Positions 1-8,492 of a stretch of 64,000 nucleotides of DNA are shown in pieces. Origin of the DNA: a virus; the IMG/VR virus record IMGVR_UViG_3300035703_000020, positions 62,001 to 126,000 of that record; one strand, 5' to 3'. Numbering within the stretch: the first letter of the stretch is position 1; each line of letters begins with the position of its first letter. The notes under the pieces were generated by a model. The model was not told the DNA's origin, did no database searches, and saw only the letters and a list, made by a program, of their open reading frames with translations. Both the position numbers and the translations under genes were made by a program.

Positions 1-2049
1 TTCACCAAGAGCGACCTGAAGCAGATCGCCGACTCCTACACACCCGACGTCCACGAGGCCCCGATCCGAATCGGGCACGAGGACAACGACAAGGTGCCAG
101 CGTGGGGCTGGGTTAAAGGTGTCAAGGTGCGGGGCGACGAGCTCTTCGCCGAGATCGAGTTCTCCCCGCTCGCCGAGGAGTACATCAAGAACGGGCTGTA
201 CAAGAAGGTCAGCGCGTCGTTCTACTCCCCAGACTCTAAAATCAACCCCGAGCCGGGCAAGTGGTCCCTGCGCCACGTGGCGCTCCTGGGAGCCCAGCCC
301 CCGGCCGTAAAGGGCCTCAAGGGCTTCGCGTACGAGGAGGGTGCCGACGGCGTCCTCGACTTCGCTGTCGCGACGCTCTCGCCCGAAGCCGTGTTCGACG
401 ACGAGCTCGGACCAACACTCAAGCGGGACGTGGGACCGCTGGAGATCCTTAAAGAAAAACTCGACGAGGCCCGTTCACAAATGACAGCCGAACAGCAAGC
501 AGCCGCGCCGGAGCAGGAGCTCGAGGCGCAGACCCAACCCGAAGAGGTGACCGCCAAGGAGGAATTCGGCGAGAAGCCCGCCTTCCTGTCGAAGGGCAAG
601 AAGGTCAAGGGCGAAAAGATGGGCGAGGAGGAGGAGTCCGACGAGGAGGAGGAGGACGACACCATGATGGCGGCCGAGATGGCCGACAGCAAGCTCCCCG
701 ACGCCCTCAAGAAGAACGCCGCCAAGAAGATGGCCAAAAAGCGCGGGATCTCCGAGGAGGAGGCCATGGAGGAGAAGTCCGACTACGGGTCCTGCGGCAA
801 GAAGGGCATGAGTTACGAGGAGTCAGACTCCGAGGAGCACGGCGAGTCCGAGGCGATGCACGACGGCAAGGTCAAGGGCCTGAAGGCCCCGGCCGCCAAG
901 GGCATGTCCGGCATGTCCCCCGAGGAGGTGGACGGCGAGGGCCCCGTGGCCTCGAAGGTCAAGAAGAACGCCAAGTCCGGCGCCTGCGACCCCGAGTGCG
1001 AAGACGACGACAAGAAGTTCGAGGAGCCCACGATGGAGGCCTCCAAGCAGAAGCGCGGCACCGACGGCCTTAACAGCACCGGCGCCGGCGTCAAGGAGAC
1101 CGAGGGCGGCCCGGGCGGCCTGGTCCGCACCCGCTCCACCTCCAAGGGCGTCAACCTCGGCTTCGAGGAGGCCGACGAGCTCGAGGACGACGACGAGCAG
1201 CACGTCGAGACCGACGACAACAACTACGTCGGCAAGACCACCAAGCCCAAGCACGGCCACGACGGCAAGTCCGGCCGCAAGTCCAGCCCCTTCAACGACC
1301 AGTCCGGCCGTGGTGAGGTCGGCAAGGCCGGCGCCGACGGCGAGACCGGCCGCGGCAAGACCGGCAAGGCGCCCGAGATCAACGGCTACCCCGGCGCCAA
1401 GGGCGACGCCAGCAAGGTGGGCAAGGACGACGAGGACATGGAGGAGAACTACCACGGCAAGACCGGGAAGTCCTCCGCCCAGGACGCCGATCGCAAGAAG
1501 GTCGGTAAGCACGGGGACTCCAAGGGCTACCCCGAGAAGTACATGACCACCGGTCACGGCGGCGGCAGCGGCAAGCAGATCAAGGGCGGCAAGGTCCGCG
1601 TCATGGAGGTCAACCACTCCGAGGCCGATGACCGTCTCGGTCAGATGCTCGCCCGACTGGAGGAGCTCGAGGCCGCCAACGCCCGCCTCCGCGAGCAGGC
1701 CGAGTTCGCCGAGCGCCAGGCCAACCGCATGCGCCTGGAGCAGTTTGCCGAGGGTCTCTACGAGGCCGGCAAGCTGACCGAGGCCGTCGTCGGCATGGAC
1801 GAGCTCGTGGACTACATGGAGGGCCTCGAGCACGGCACCCTCGAGTTCGCCGAGGGCGAGAGCGCGGCCACGCCCCTGATCAAGATCCTGAGCAACCTGC
1901 CCTCGCAGGTCTGCTTCGAGGAGCTTGCCGGCGGTGAGGTCGTCGTGTCCGACGAGGCGCTCGACCCGCACGAGAGGGCGCTCAAGATGTCCAAGGAGCA
2001 GGACATCAGCTACACCGAGGCGCTGAAGCAGGTCCTCTACACGGCCTGA
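1..2049 (+). CDS. Capsid maturation protease fused to scaffold (Mu I-like), 5' partial
   Basis: The frame is open from base 1, so the start lies outside the window; 682 codons are visible. The first ~110 residues match the Mu-like I protease family: a G-H-E motif, the A-W-G-W-V-K-G-V segment, S-A-S-F-Y (candidate serine region) and R-H-V-A-L-L-G-A-Q-P-P-A-V-K-G-L. Such proteases cut the scaffold and head proteins inside the prohead. The middle (about codons 150-540) is a very charged low-complexity stretch, first Glu/Lys-rich and then rich in Gly-Lys pairs. A coiled coil (L-E-E-L-E-A-A-N-A-R-L-R-E) and a helical tail close the protein, as expected for a protease-scaffold fusion. The minor head gene follows 4 bases later. 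Family assignment is firm; catalytic residues are inferred. Confidence 0.85.
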   Translation, partial: FTKSDLKQIADSYTPDVHEAPIRIGHEDNDKVPAWGWVKGVKVRGDELFAEIEFSPLAEEYIKNGLYKKVSASFYSPDSKINPEPGKWSLRHVALLGAQPPAVKGLKGFAYEEGADGVLDFAVATLSPEAVFDDELGPTLKRDVGPLEILKEKLDEARSQMTAEQQAAAPEQELEAQTQPEEVTAKEEFGEKPAFLSKGKKVKGEKMGEEEESDEEEEDDTMMAAEMADSKLPDALKKNAAKKMAKKRGISEEEAMEEKSDYGSCGKKGMSYEESDSEEHGESEAMHDGKVKGLKAPAAKGMSGMSPEEVDGEGPVASKVKKNAKSGACDPECEDDDKKFEEPTMEASKQKRGTDGLNSTGAGVKETEGGPGGLVRTRSTSKGVNLGFEEADELEDDDEQHVETDDNNYVGKTTKPKHGHDGKSGRKSSPFNDQSGRGEVGKAGADGETGRGKTGKAPEINGYPGAKGDASKVGKDDEDMEENYHGKTGKSSAQDADRKKVGKHGDSKGYPEKYMTTGHGGGSGKQIKGGKVRVMEVNHSEADDRLGQMLARLEELEAANARLREQAEFAERQANRMRLEQFAEGLYEAGKLTEAVVGMDELVDYMEGLEHGTLEFAEGESAATPLIKILSNLPSQVCFEELAGGEVVVSDEALDPHERALKMSKEQDISYTEALKQVLYTA

Positions 2050-2053
2050 CCAG

Positions 2054-2773
2054 ATGGAGCTCCTGACATTCGTTGGTCAGGCGGCCAGGCGCAAGGGCGA
2101 CTACGTTGATCGCGCCGAGGGCCTGGCCGAGTCCGCTGGATCGCTCGAGAAGCTCGAGGAGGAGATGAACGGGAGGGCCGACGCGCTCTCCCGCAAGCTC
2201 GCCCTCGGCAAGATCACGCTCTCGGAGTTCCAGAGGGCCGCCGCGGAGGACACGCTCGTCAGCTCGCTCGCCGCCGTGCAGCTCGGCTACGGGCGCAAGT
2301 CCGGGCTCACCGACTCGGCCTACGCCGAGACGATGGGCGCCATGCAGTACCTGTGGCGGTTCTTCGAGGACATTAAAAGGGCGCTCGCGGAGGGTAAAAT
2401 CGAGTACGGCTCGGTCGGGCAAGACTTTGCTGACGCCGAGGAGACAGAGGACAGCATCCTCGACGAGATACCCGAGTCCGCGCTATCGCCCAAGCCAGGC
2501 GCCTCCATCCCGGCAACGTGGGGAGGGGTCAGGGAGCGCGTGAAACGCTACCTGGTCACGCCGGCCTACCGCTGGCACAACGCCGGCCGCATGGCCCGCC
2601 GGCAGGAGCTGGGCGCCAAGGAGATGCGCCGTGTGGCCCGCCGCGACAAGCGGACGTGCCGCGACTGCCTCGACTACGACGCCTCGGGGTGGCAGCCCAT
2701 AGGAAGCCTGCCCGTCCCCGGCACCCGCTGCAGATGCCACGACCGCTGCAGGTGCGTCCTAGAGTTCCGCTAG
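2054..2773 (+). CDS. Minor head / head morphogenesis protein (Mu F-like)
   Basis: 239 residues, mostly helical. The C-terminal ~50 residues carry the cysteine pattern of the phage Mu F / SPP1 gp7 head-morphogenesis family: C-R-D-C-L-D-Y, then W-Q-P, P-V-P-G-T-R-C-R-C and C-R-C-V-L-E-F-R, probably a small metal-bound or disulfide knot. Members sit at the portal and are needed early in head assembly. The protein is shorter than full Mu F, so it may be only the C-terminal type. It lies between the protease and decoration genes, the usual head-operon order. Start ATG is 4 bases after the upstream stop. Confidence 0.7.
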   Translation: MELLTFVGQAARRKGDYVDRAEGLAESAGSLEKLEEEMNGRADALSRKLALGKITLSEFQRAAAEDTLVSSLAAVQLGYGRKSGLTDSAYAETMGAMQYLWRFFEDIKRALAEGKIEYGSVGQDFADAEETEDSILDEIPESALSPKPGASIPATWGGVRERVKRYLVTPAYRWHNAGRMARRQELGAKEMRRVARRDKRTCRDCLDYDASGWQPIGSLPVPGTRCRCHDRCRCVLEFR

Positions 2774-2774
2774 C

Positions 2775-2781
2775 GGGTAAA
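2775..2781 (+). promoter_or_regulatory. Recurrent GGGTAAA intergenic element
   Basis: Copy of a GGGTAA(A/G) element that recurs in this window's intergenic gaps. This one ends 57 bases before the decoration gene. A late-promoter or mRNA-processing role is inference. Confidence 0.3.
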
Positions 2782-2838
2782 TCGTAACAAAGAGAACCCC
2801 TCACGGGGCCAGATTGAAACCCATTCGCCAAGTATAAA

Positions 2839-3279
2839 ATGGCTTCTCCCGTCTACGGCAAGCAGTACATCCGCTTTGCCGAAACCTTCCAGGTCGCCCA
2901 GGGCACCGTCGTCAACGAGTTCCGCGTGGTCGGCCTGACCGGCGCCCCCGGCGCTCACCCTCCCCTGCTCGTCGAGCAGTCCGGCGGCGGTGAGGCCGTC
3001 GGCGTGGCCCAGTACACCCTGAACGACAACGTGCCCCCGACCGGCTTCGCAACCGACGAGGTGCGCATGCTGACCGTGGCCACCAGCGGCCTGCTGCTGG
3101 TCGCCGGCGACGGCACCAACGTGGCCGGCGACATCGGCCAGCCCCTCGAGGTGGACGCCGACGGCCAGGCTACCCTGACCGGCTCCGGCAGCGGCGTGCT
3201 GATGAACGGCACCACCCCCATCGTTCGCGACGTGATCGCGATCGGCGGCGAGGCCTTCGTGCTCGCAAGCTTCAACTGA
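2839..3279 (+). CDS. Head decoration / capsid-stabilising protein (DUF2190-like)
   Basis: 146 residues, rich in Gly, Val and Thr and predicted all-beta, with no membrane segment. Size, composition and place directly before the major capsid gene fit the small trimeric decoration proteins of the DUF2190/lambda gpD-like type that bind the outside of the expanded capsid. The central G-V-A-Q-Y-T-L-N-D-N stretch and the alternating D-A-D-G-Q-A-T-L segment suit a beta-barrel. No motif is decisive, so the call rests mainly on gene order. Confidence 0.55.
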   Translation: MASPVYGKQYIRFAETFQVAQGTVVNEFRVVGLTGAPGAHPPLLVEQSGGGEAVGVAQYTLNDNVPPTGFATDEVRMLTVATSGLLLVAGDGTNVAGDIGQPLEVDADGQATLTGSGSGVLMNGTTPIVRDVIAIGGEAFVLASFN

Positions 3280-3298
3280 TCATAGCTGATCCTGTCCT

Positions 3299-3335
3299 GG
3301 CCTTGGCTTCGGTCGCACCGTGTAAGCCCAAGGCC
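3299..3335 (+). other. Hairpin upstream of the major capsid gene
   Basis: GGCCTTGG (3299-3306) pairs perfectly with CCAAGGCC (3328-3335) around a 21-base loop that itself contains GGT-CGC-ACC. There is no T-tract, so it is not a standard terminator. A role in mRNA processing or stability for the abundant capsid message is possible. Confidence 0.4.
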
Positions 3336-3353
3336 GTCTCTAACCTTCTGCAG

Positions 3354-3359
3354 AAGGAG
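3354..3359 (+). promoter_or_regulatory. Strong ribosome binding site of the major capsid gene
   Basis: AAGGAG lies 11 bases before ATG 3371 and 14 before the second ATG at 3374, which favours 3371. It is one of the few strong Shine-Dalgarno sites in the window, in line with high capsid expression. Confidence 0.6.
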
Positions 3360-3370
3360 ACTTAAAGTCA

Positions 3371-4426
3371 ATGATGAATCTTCGTGACACCTACGGTGGT
3401 GTCGACCCTATTCTGACTACGCTGGCGCAGGGCTTCATGCTGCCCGAGACCAGCATCGCCAACTTCATCGCTCCCGTGGTGGACACCCCCACCCGGGCCG
3501 GTAAGATCCTGCGCTTCGGCAAGGAAGCCTTCGCGATCCAGGACTACCGCCGCGCCTACGGCACCAACATCCCCGCCGTCCAGAGCCGCTTCGACACCGA
3601 CGCGTACGCCCTGGAGCAGGAAGTGATCGCTTGGGAACTGCCCGAGGAAGTGATCGAGAACGCTGGTGAGGGCCCTGCTCAGGTCGACCTGCGCGCCATC
3701 GAGACGCGCAACGCCATGAGCCGCCTCATGAACAGCTACGAGGTGACCGTGGCCAGCGCCGTGGCTACCACCGGCAACTACGAGCCCGGCGTGATCGCTC
3801 CCGGCGGCACCCTGGGCCTCGGCTACGCCGACTGGACCACCTACGCCGCTGACGCGACCGCGATCGGCATCAACAATGGCGGCAACCCCTGGGGCACCGG
3901 CGTCAACAACCCGATTGTCGACGTCCTGAACTGGAAGCGCGCCGTCTCCAACCAGATCGGCATCCGCCCCAACAGCGCTGTGATCGGCACCGCTGTGTTC
4001 GACAGCCTGCTGACCAACGCCGCGATCCTGGACCGCATCCAGTTCACCACGGCTGACAGCATCGACGTCGACGTGCTGGCCCGCTACTTCGGCCTCGAGC
4101 GCGGCATCCGCGTCGCCGAGGGTCGTCGCCTGGCCGATGACGGCACGCTGACCCCCGTGTTCCCCGAGAACGCCGTCCTGCTGTTCTACAGCCCGCTGGC
4201 CGCGTCCGAGTCCGTGATGCCCGCCGGCGGTGCCAACGCCGCCACCCCCGCCTTCGCGTACACGTACCAGCTGACCGGCACCCCAGCCGTCCGCCCCGAG
4301 TACTACATCCGCGAGCGTCGCGTGGTGCGCGCTGAGATCACTGTCGAGCGCGCGGTGAACATCACCGGCCTCGGTGCAACTGGTGCCTTCGGTTCTGGCT
4401 TCTACATCGACGACGTGTTCGCCTGA
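3371..4426 (+). CDS. Major capsid protein
   Basis: 351 residues. It reads as a major capsid protein of the Mu-like group: the V-D-P-I-L-T-T-L-A-Q-G start, F-I-A-P-V-V-D-T-P-T-R-A-G-K-I, F-G-K-E-A-F, and then a long region ending with an R-R-V-V-R-A-E-I-T-V-E-R segment. These proteins build the HK97-fold shell. It follows the protease/scaffold, minor head and decoration genes in canonical order and has the best ribosome binding site nearby. Codon use is strongly GC-ending, as expected for a highly expressed gene here. Two start codons are adjacent (3371 and 3374); spacing to the AAGGAG favours the first. Confidence 0.88.
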   Translation: MMNLRDTYGGVDPILTTLAQGFMLPETSIANFIAPVVDTPTRAGKILRFGKEAFAIQDYRRAYGTNIPAVQSRFDTDAYALEQEVIAWELPEEVIENAGEGPAQVDLRAIETRNAMSRLMNSYEVTVASAVATTGNYEPGVIAPGGTLGLGYADWTTYAADATAIGINNGGNPWGTGVNNPIVDVLNWKRAVSNQIGIRPNSAVIGTAVFDSLLTNAAILDRIQFTTADSIDVDVLARYFGLERGIRVAEGRRLADDGTLTPVFPENAVLLFYSPLAASESVMPAGGANAATPAFAYTYQLTGTPAVRPEYYIRERRVVRAEITVERAVNITGLGATGAFGSGFYIDDVFA

Positions 4427-4447
4427 TCCTTCTTTACTCTCACCCCT

Positions 4448-4455
4448 AAAGGAGG
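4448..4455 (+). promoter_or_regulatory. Strong ribosome binding site of the tail-tube gene
   Basis: AAAGGAGG sits 6 bases before ATG 4462 and fixes that start. Confidence 0.6.
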
Positions 4456-4461
4456 ATCCCG

Positions 4462-4884
4462 ATGCCCATTCTAGTACCCATTCCGAAGTCCGCCTTTATC
4501 GTCACCATCTCCGGGATGGAGACGATCTGGACGACCTTCTCCGGGATCTCGGATACCGCTGAGAGCGGTCAGTACGCCAACGCAACCGGCAATCGGATCT
4601 ACAAAGTTGTCGGGCCGCGGTCCGTCGACGATGTGACCCTCTCGGCCCCATACGATCCCGCCCTCGCGTCTGCCATCGAGCAGATCTGGCTCAACTACAA
4701 CTGTGAGTTCCTCACGATCACGGTCCAGCCCACGACCTGTAACGGCACCTCCAACAACGGTTCCGCCTACACGCTCAACGGCGTCCAGCTCCAGCAGCTG
4801 ACCGTGGCCGAGATGGACCGCGAGTCAGGCGACGTGGGCACCATCGAACTGGTGTTCACCGTCAACTCCTGGACCCGCGCCTGA
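4462..4884 (+). CDS. Probable tail tube protein
   Basis: 140 residues, predicted mostly beta. Segments such as V-V-G-P-R-S-V-D-D-V-T-L-S-A-P-Y-D-P, followed by I-T-V-Q-P and a late V-A-E-M-D-R-E-S-G-D-V-G-T-I-E-L-V-F, match the general pattern of gp19-like tail tube subunits, in which beta strands build the inner ring of the contractile tail. The gene has a strong ribosome binding site and is followed directly by a rho-independent terminator, so it ends the head/tube transcription unit. No tail sheath gene is next to it, which is unusual for a myovirus. A head-tail joining protein is the alternative. Confidence 0.55.
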   Translation: MPILVPIPKSAFIVTISGMETIWTTFSGISDTAESGQYANATGNRIYKVVGPRSVDDVTLSAPYDPALASAIEQIWLNYNCEFLTITVQPTTCNGTSNNGSAYTLNGVQLQQLTVAEMDRESGDVGTIELVFTVNSWTRA

Positions 4885-4907
4885 TCGACCGAGATCAACG
4901 CCCAGAC

Positions 4908-4932
4908 GGCCCCGCTCCGGCGGGGCCTTTTT
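4908..4932 (+). terminator. Rho-independent terminator after the tail-tube gene
   Basis: GGCCCCGC (4908-4915), loop TCCG, GCGGGGCC (4920-4927), then TTTTT (4928-4932). An 8-bp perfect GC stem with a T run is a textbook intrinsic terminator. Confidence 0.9.
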
Positions 4933-4940
4933 AGTTTCCG

Positions 4941-4947
4941 GGGTAAG
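4941..4947 (+). promoter_or_regulatory. Recurrent GGGTAAG intergenic element
   Basis: Directly after the terminator and 28 bases before ATG 4976; the bases following it (ACAC) are the same as at 38245. Placement after a terminator and at a fixed distance from a start supports a promoter role (inference). Confidence 0.4.
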
Positions 4948-4975
4948 ACACCCCGAGAACACCTACACGCTAGGC

Positions 4976-5407
4976 ATGGCCAAAACCCTTTTCGGGCCTG
5001 GTGTCATCGTCACCTCCCAGTGGCTGAACGGCGCGCGCGACATCAAGTTCGACGGAGCCGACCTCGACTGGCACTACCCGCCGCTCAACGCGAGCGACAT
5101 CCAGCGCGGCGGCGAGGGCGGCCTGGACAACGTCTACGTCACGCTCAACACCGACCAGACGTACGGCTCGACCCCCGTCGTCGGCCCGAAGAGCTTCATG
5201 GGGCCGGTCGCGTTCGGCGATCAGGCCAACACGAACCCCAACTACGCGCCGCTCTCCTGGAACACGAACGCCAAGTTCAACCAGGGCGGCACGGAGCAGA
5301 ATTTCACGACCAAGTTCTCTCAGCTGACGGACGCCGACGTCGTCACGAAGGCCGTCCTGACCGAGCGCATCGCCAACTTCCCGATCATCGACGAAGGCTC
5401 CTTCTGA
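4976..5407 (+). CDS. Uncharacterised virion protein upstream of baseplate wedge
   Basis: 143 residues with no family I recognise. It is rich in Asn, Gly and Thr, low in Cys, and has no signal peptide or membrane segment. The C-terminus reads P-I-I-D-E-G-S-F, one of several proteins in this block that end in a D/N-x-G-x-F/Y motif. The segment D-A-D-V-V-T-K-A-V-L-T-E-R resembles the T-K-x-Y-V-D linkers of fibre proteins. It starts a transcription unit after the terminator and is separated by one base from the baseplate J-like gene, so a baseplate or short-fibre role is likely. Confidence 0.5.
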   Translation: MAKTLFGPGVIVTSQWLNGARDIKFDGADLDWHYPPLNASDIQRGGEGGLDNVYVTLNTDQTYGSTPVVGPKSFMGPVAFGDQANTNPNYAPLSWNTNAKFNQGGTEQNFTTKFSQLTDADVVTKAVLTERIANFPIIDEGSF

Positions 5408-5408
5408 C

Positions 5409-8400
5409 ATGCCGCAGTACGCACCGCTCCCCAACATCGAGCTCGACCCACGCAACGAGACCGAGCTCGTGGCGGCCGCGGCGCAGAGGGTCTTCGAGGC
5501 GTCCGGCTCCACGATCAACGACTTCTCGGCCGGGTCGCCGATAGCGGCCCTGCTCGAGGGCCAGGCTTTCGCGCAGGCCGAGTTCCTGCAGTTCGCCAAC
5601 CAGTTCCCAGAGTCCGTCCTCGTCGAGTGGATCGGCCCGTTCCTCGGCGCGCAAAGGCGCGCGGGCGCGGGCGCCACCGTATCGCTGGAGTTCTCCATCG
5701 TCCCCCGCGACAGCGAGTTCGTCGTCTTCCCGGGCTTCGAGGTGTCGACCGACTCGAACCTGACGGGCGGCCAGTCGATCACCTTCATCACGACCGAGCA
5801 GGTCACCATCCCGGCCGGCGAGAGCACCGGCCGCGGCACCGCCCTGTCCCTGCTCAAGGGCGCCGCGATGAATGTCGCCGCGAACACGATCACCAGGGTG
5901 CTCACGAGCCTTGACGGCGTCGAGTCCGTCGTCAACCCCGAGCCCGCCTACGGCGGGGAGGACCCGGAGCTCCTGGACGAGGTCAAGCAGCGTTTCTTCA
6001 CGCTGATCCGCCGCCGCAACCCCGTCTCCGCCGAGGACTGGCAGAGCTTCTTCGAGGACGCGCTGGGCGCTGGCGCCGCCGTCAACGTGCTCCCGCGCCG
6101 CTCGGAGAAGGAGGTCTACCGCTACGAGGCGGACTACGTCACCTCCAACCCCTCGGTCTCGTTCTTCGCGCTCAACCCCGACGGGACCCCGCTCACACTC
6201 GCGCAGCGCAACGGGCTGCAGAACCTGATCAAATTCAGCCTCCCGATCGAGTTCACCGGCAACGTGTACTCGATGGAGGTCGACGACGTTGACGTGAACA
6301 TCACGATCGCGTACGACCCAGCCAAGAATTACGCCACCGACCTGCGCAACTTCAGCCGCACGGTGCGGGACAGCCTGTTCGGGATCATGACGCCGAACGC
6401 GGTGTTCCCCATCAGCTACGCCCCGTCGGTGTCGGACGTCGAGGGCGCCCTGACCAACTCCTTCCCGGCCGTGTTCGGCTCGGGCAACCAGTTCGTCGAC
6501 CCGGACGTCGAGGCGATCTACGCCTACTACACGCCGCGGAACATGTCCTCGGCGACCTTCACCCGCGTCGTCCCCAAGCCGTTCGTCACGGACTACTCGC
6601 TGAACCAGAACGACCTGGTGGTGGACGCGACCGGCGTCGAGCAGAGGTTCTATCCTGTTGCTACGGGCTTCAACCCCGTCACGGGCTCCAAGGTCTACCA
6701 TAACAACCTCGGGGACCTGTCGCTGGTCATCATCCAGGACCTGACCGCGTCGACCTACAGCACGGGCGACGTGATCTCCATCGGCATCGAGGGCGACGCC
6801 ACGCTGCACGTGGTGCTCGCGCCGTTCACCTACAACGCCAGGAAGACTATCCCCCAGCTCGTCTCCGAGGGCCTGCTCAGCGAGGCCAAGGAGTTCACCG
6901 AGTTCCTGGTCAACAACGAGTACGTGGCGACCGACTCGCAGGGGCGGTACAACCCGCAGCTCATAGAGTTCGAGCGCGGCGACACCGACTTCGAGACGTT
7001 CGAGCCGCGCAACCCGGCCGGCGTCCCGCCGTCCAGACGCGCGGGGTGGCCCGTGTGGGTCGTGGCGCGCAACTTCACGCGCGTGACCAACACGACCAAC
7101 CTCTCGACCGCCCAGGCCGAGGGCTTCGTGTCAACCTTCCCCGAGGAGGTCCTGCTGCTCGAGCCTGGCGTCGAGTACGTCGCCGGGGCGTACGTGTCGA
7201 CCCCCTCGCCCGAGGAGGCGCTGCTGCGATCCATCCTCGCCGAGGTGTGCTATACCGACGTCCTGCGCGGCGCCGCCAAGGTGTACGCCAAGGTGCTCAA
7301 CACCTTCACCTTCACGCTGGGCGCGGACCAGACCTACAAGGAGGAGATCGACGGCCTCGTCGCGGCGGGCATCATCGAGATCATCGACGTCGTCGACTTC
7401 GTGGACTGCGCCGGCAGGTCCTCGTTCAAGGACCGCCCGTTCCGCTACTCGGCCAGGTTCCGCACAGGCGAGTACCTCCGCTACCGCCCCGAGGGCGGGT
7501 TCGACGCGAAGCAGCTCGAGGAGTGCTTCCGCGAGTCCGCGACCTGCCCCAACCTCTCGTCCGGCTGCAAGCGGCTGATCGAGCAGAACCTCCCGCTCCC
7601 GTCGTACTACTACGTCCTCAAGGACTTCACGCCGAACACGGTGAGCATCAAGGACCTGGTCGACCAGGGCCTGATCATCGAGGTCCCGTCCACCTACTTC
7701 TTCACCAAGTACGCGGTCACCGTGTCGACGGCGACGGAGCTGGTCACGGCCGAGATGATCACCAACCTGATGATCTCACAGGGGCTGATCGACAGCACCT
7801 CCGACCTGTCCGTCGGCGATAACGTGACGCTCAAGGACATCTCCGGGCGCGACGTCAGGATCTACTTCTGGGACGGCGAGAGCTGGAGCATGGACGTCGG
7901 CGGGATCCCGACCTACCGCGACATCTTCCGCTTCGCGCCGCGCGACGCGGCCAGCTTCCGCAGTGGGAGCGTCGTCCGCCAGTACGAGGCGACACAGCAC
8001 GTCACCCCGATCCTCGACCTGGAGACCTACTACGACAACGGGGTCTTCGTCGCGTCCGAGCGCACCGAGAACGTCAAGTACACCGACCCGCTCTACCACT
8101 ACGAGGACGTTGTCGCCGACGTCACGGACAAGCAGGCCCGGTTCTACAGGGCGATCAGGTCGTTCACGCCGCCAGCCACCGTCACGACGTGGGTCGGCCC
8201 GGATCAGCCCAACACCGAGCGGGTGGAGGAGGTCTTCGGCAACCTACTCAAGTTCGTCGTGCAGGCCGAGGGCCAGGACGACATCTACTCCAGGCTCGGC
8301 CCGCAGGTGTCCACCACGAAGCTGGGCGTGGCCAACATCAAGCTGCGCTCGCAGGCCAACAAGAACCCGGAGAACAACTTTGTGTGGGAGTCGACTGACG

Positions 8401-8492
8401 CCGCGCTGACGCCGCCGCAGCTGTCGTTCTTCACCGGCACTCAGTTCCAGTACAAACCAGTCGACTACGGCAGCGGCACGCTCGCCCTATGA
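5409..8492 (+). CDS. Baseplate J-like wedge protein (gp6-like)
   Basis: 1027 residues. The first ~350 match the baseplate J family: a helical start with D-F-S-A-G-S-P-I-A-A-L-L-E-G-Q-A, then the beta region, V-N-P-E-P-A-Y-G-G-E-D-P-E-L-L-D-E-V-K and a long R-R-R-N-P-V-S-A-E-D-W helix. In T4 gp6 and P2 gpJ this forms the wedge ring that opens on contraction. The remaining ~650 residues are not part of the core family and are beta-rich with repeated Y-x-x-E/D-D-Y segments; they may hold fibre-attachment or decoration domains. It overlaps the next gene by ATGA. Confidence 0.82.
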   Translation: MPQYAPLPNIELDPRNETELVAAAAQRVFEASGSTINDFSAGSPIAALLEGQAFAQAEFLQFANQFPESVLVEWIGPFLGAQRRAGAGATVSLEFSIVPRDSEFVVFPGFEVSTDSNLTGGQSITFITTEQVTIPAGESTGRGTALSLLKGAAMNVAANTITRVLTSLDGVESVVNPEPAYGGEDPELLDEVKQRFFTLIRRRNPVSAEDWQSFFEDALGAGAAVNVLPRRSEKEVYRYEADYVTSNPSVSFFALNPDGTPLTLAQRNGLQNLIKFSLPIEFTGNVYSMEVDDVDVNITIAYDPAKNYATDLRNFSRTVRDSLFGIMTPNAVFPISYAPSVSDVEGALTNSFPAVFGSGNQFVDPDVEAIYAYYTPRNMSSATFTRVVPKPFVTDYSLNQNDLVVDATGVEQRFYPVATGFNPVTGSKVYHNNLGDLSLVIIQDLTASTYSTGDVISIGIEGDATLHVVLAPFTYNARKTIPQLVSEGLLSEAKEFTEFLVNNEYVATDSQGRYNPQLIEFERGDTDFETFEPRNPAGVPPSRRAGWPVWVVARNFTRVTNTTNLSTAQAEGFVSTFPEEVLLLEPGVEYVAGAYVSTPSPEEALLRSILAEVCYTDVLRGAAKVYAKVLNTFTFTLGADQTYKEEIDGLVAAGIIEIIDVVDFVDCAGRSSFKDRPFRYSARFRTGEYLRYRPEGGFDAKQLEECFRESATCPNLSSGCKRLIEQNLPLPSYYYVLKDFTPNTVSIKDLVDQGLIIEVPSTYFFTKYAVTVSTATELVTAEMITNLMISQGLIDSTSDLSVGDNVTLKDISGRDVRIYFWDGESWSMDVGGIPTYRDIFRFAPRDAASFRSGSVVRQYEATQHVTPILDLETYYDNGVFVASERTENVKYTDPLYHYEDVVADVTDKQARFYRAIRSFTPPATVTTWVGPDQPNTERVEEVFGNLLKFVVQAEGQDDIYSRLGPQVSTTKLGVANIKLRSQANKNPENNFVWESTDAALTPPQLSFFTGTQFQYKPVDYGSGTLAL

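Noticed and set aside
5385-6809. Minus-strand open frame of 474 codons
   Set aside because: Antisense of the baseplate J-like gene, with shadow-type composition.
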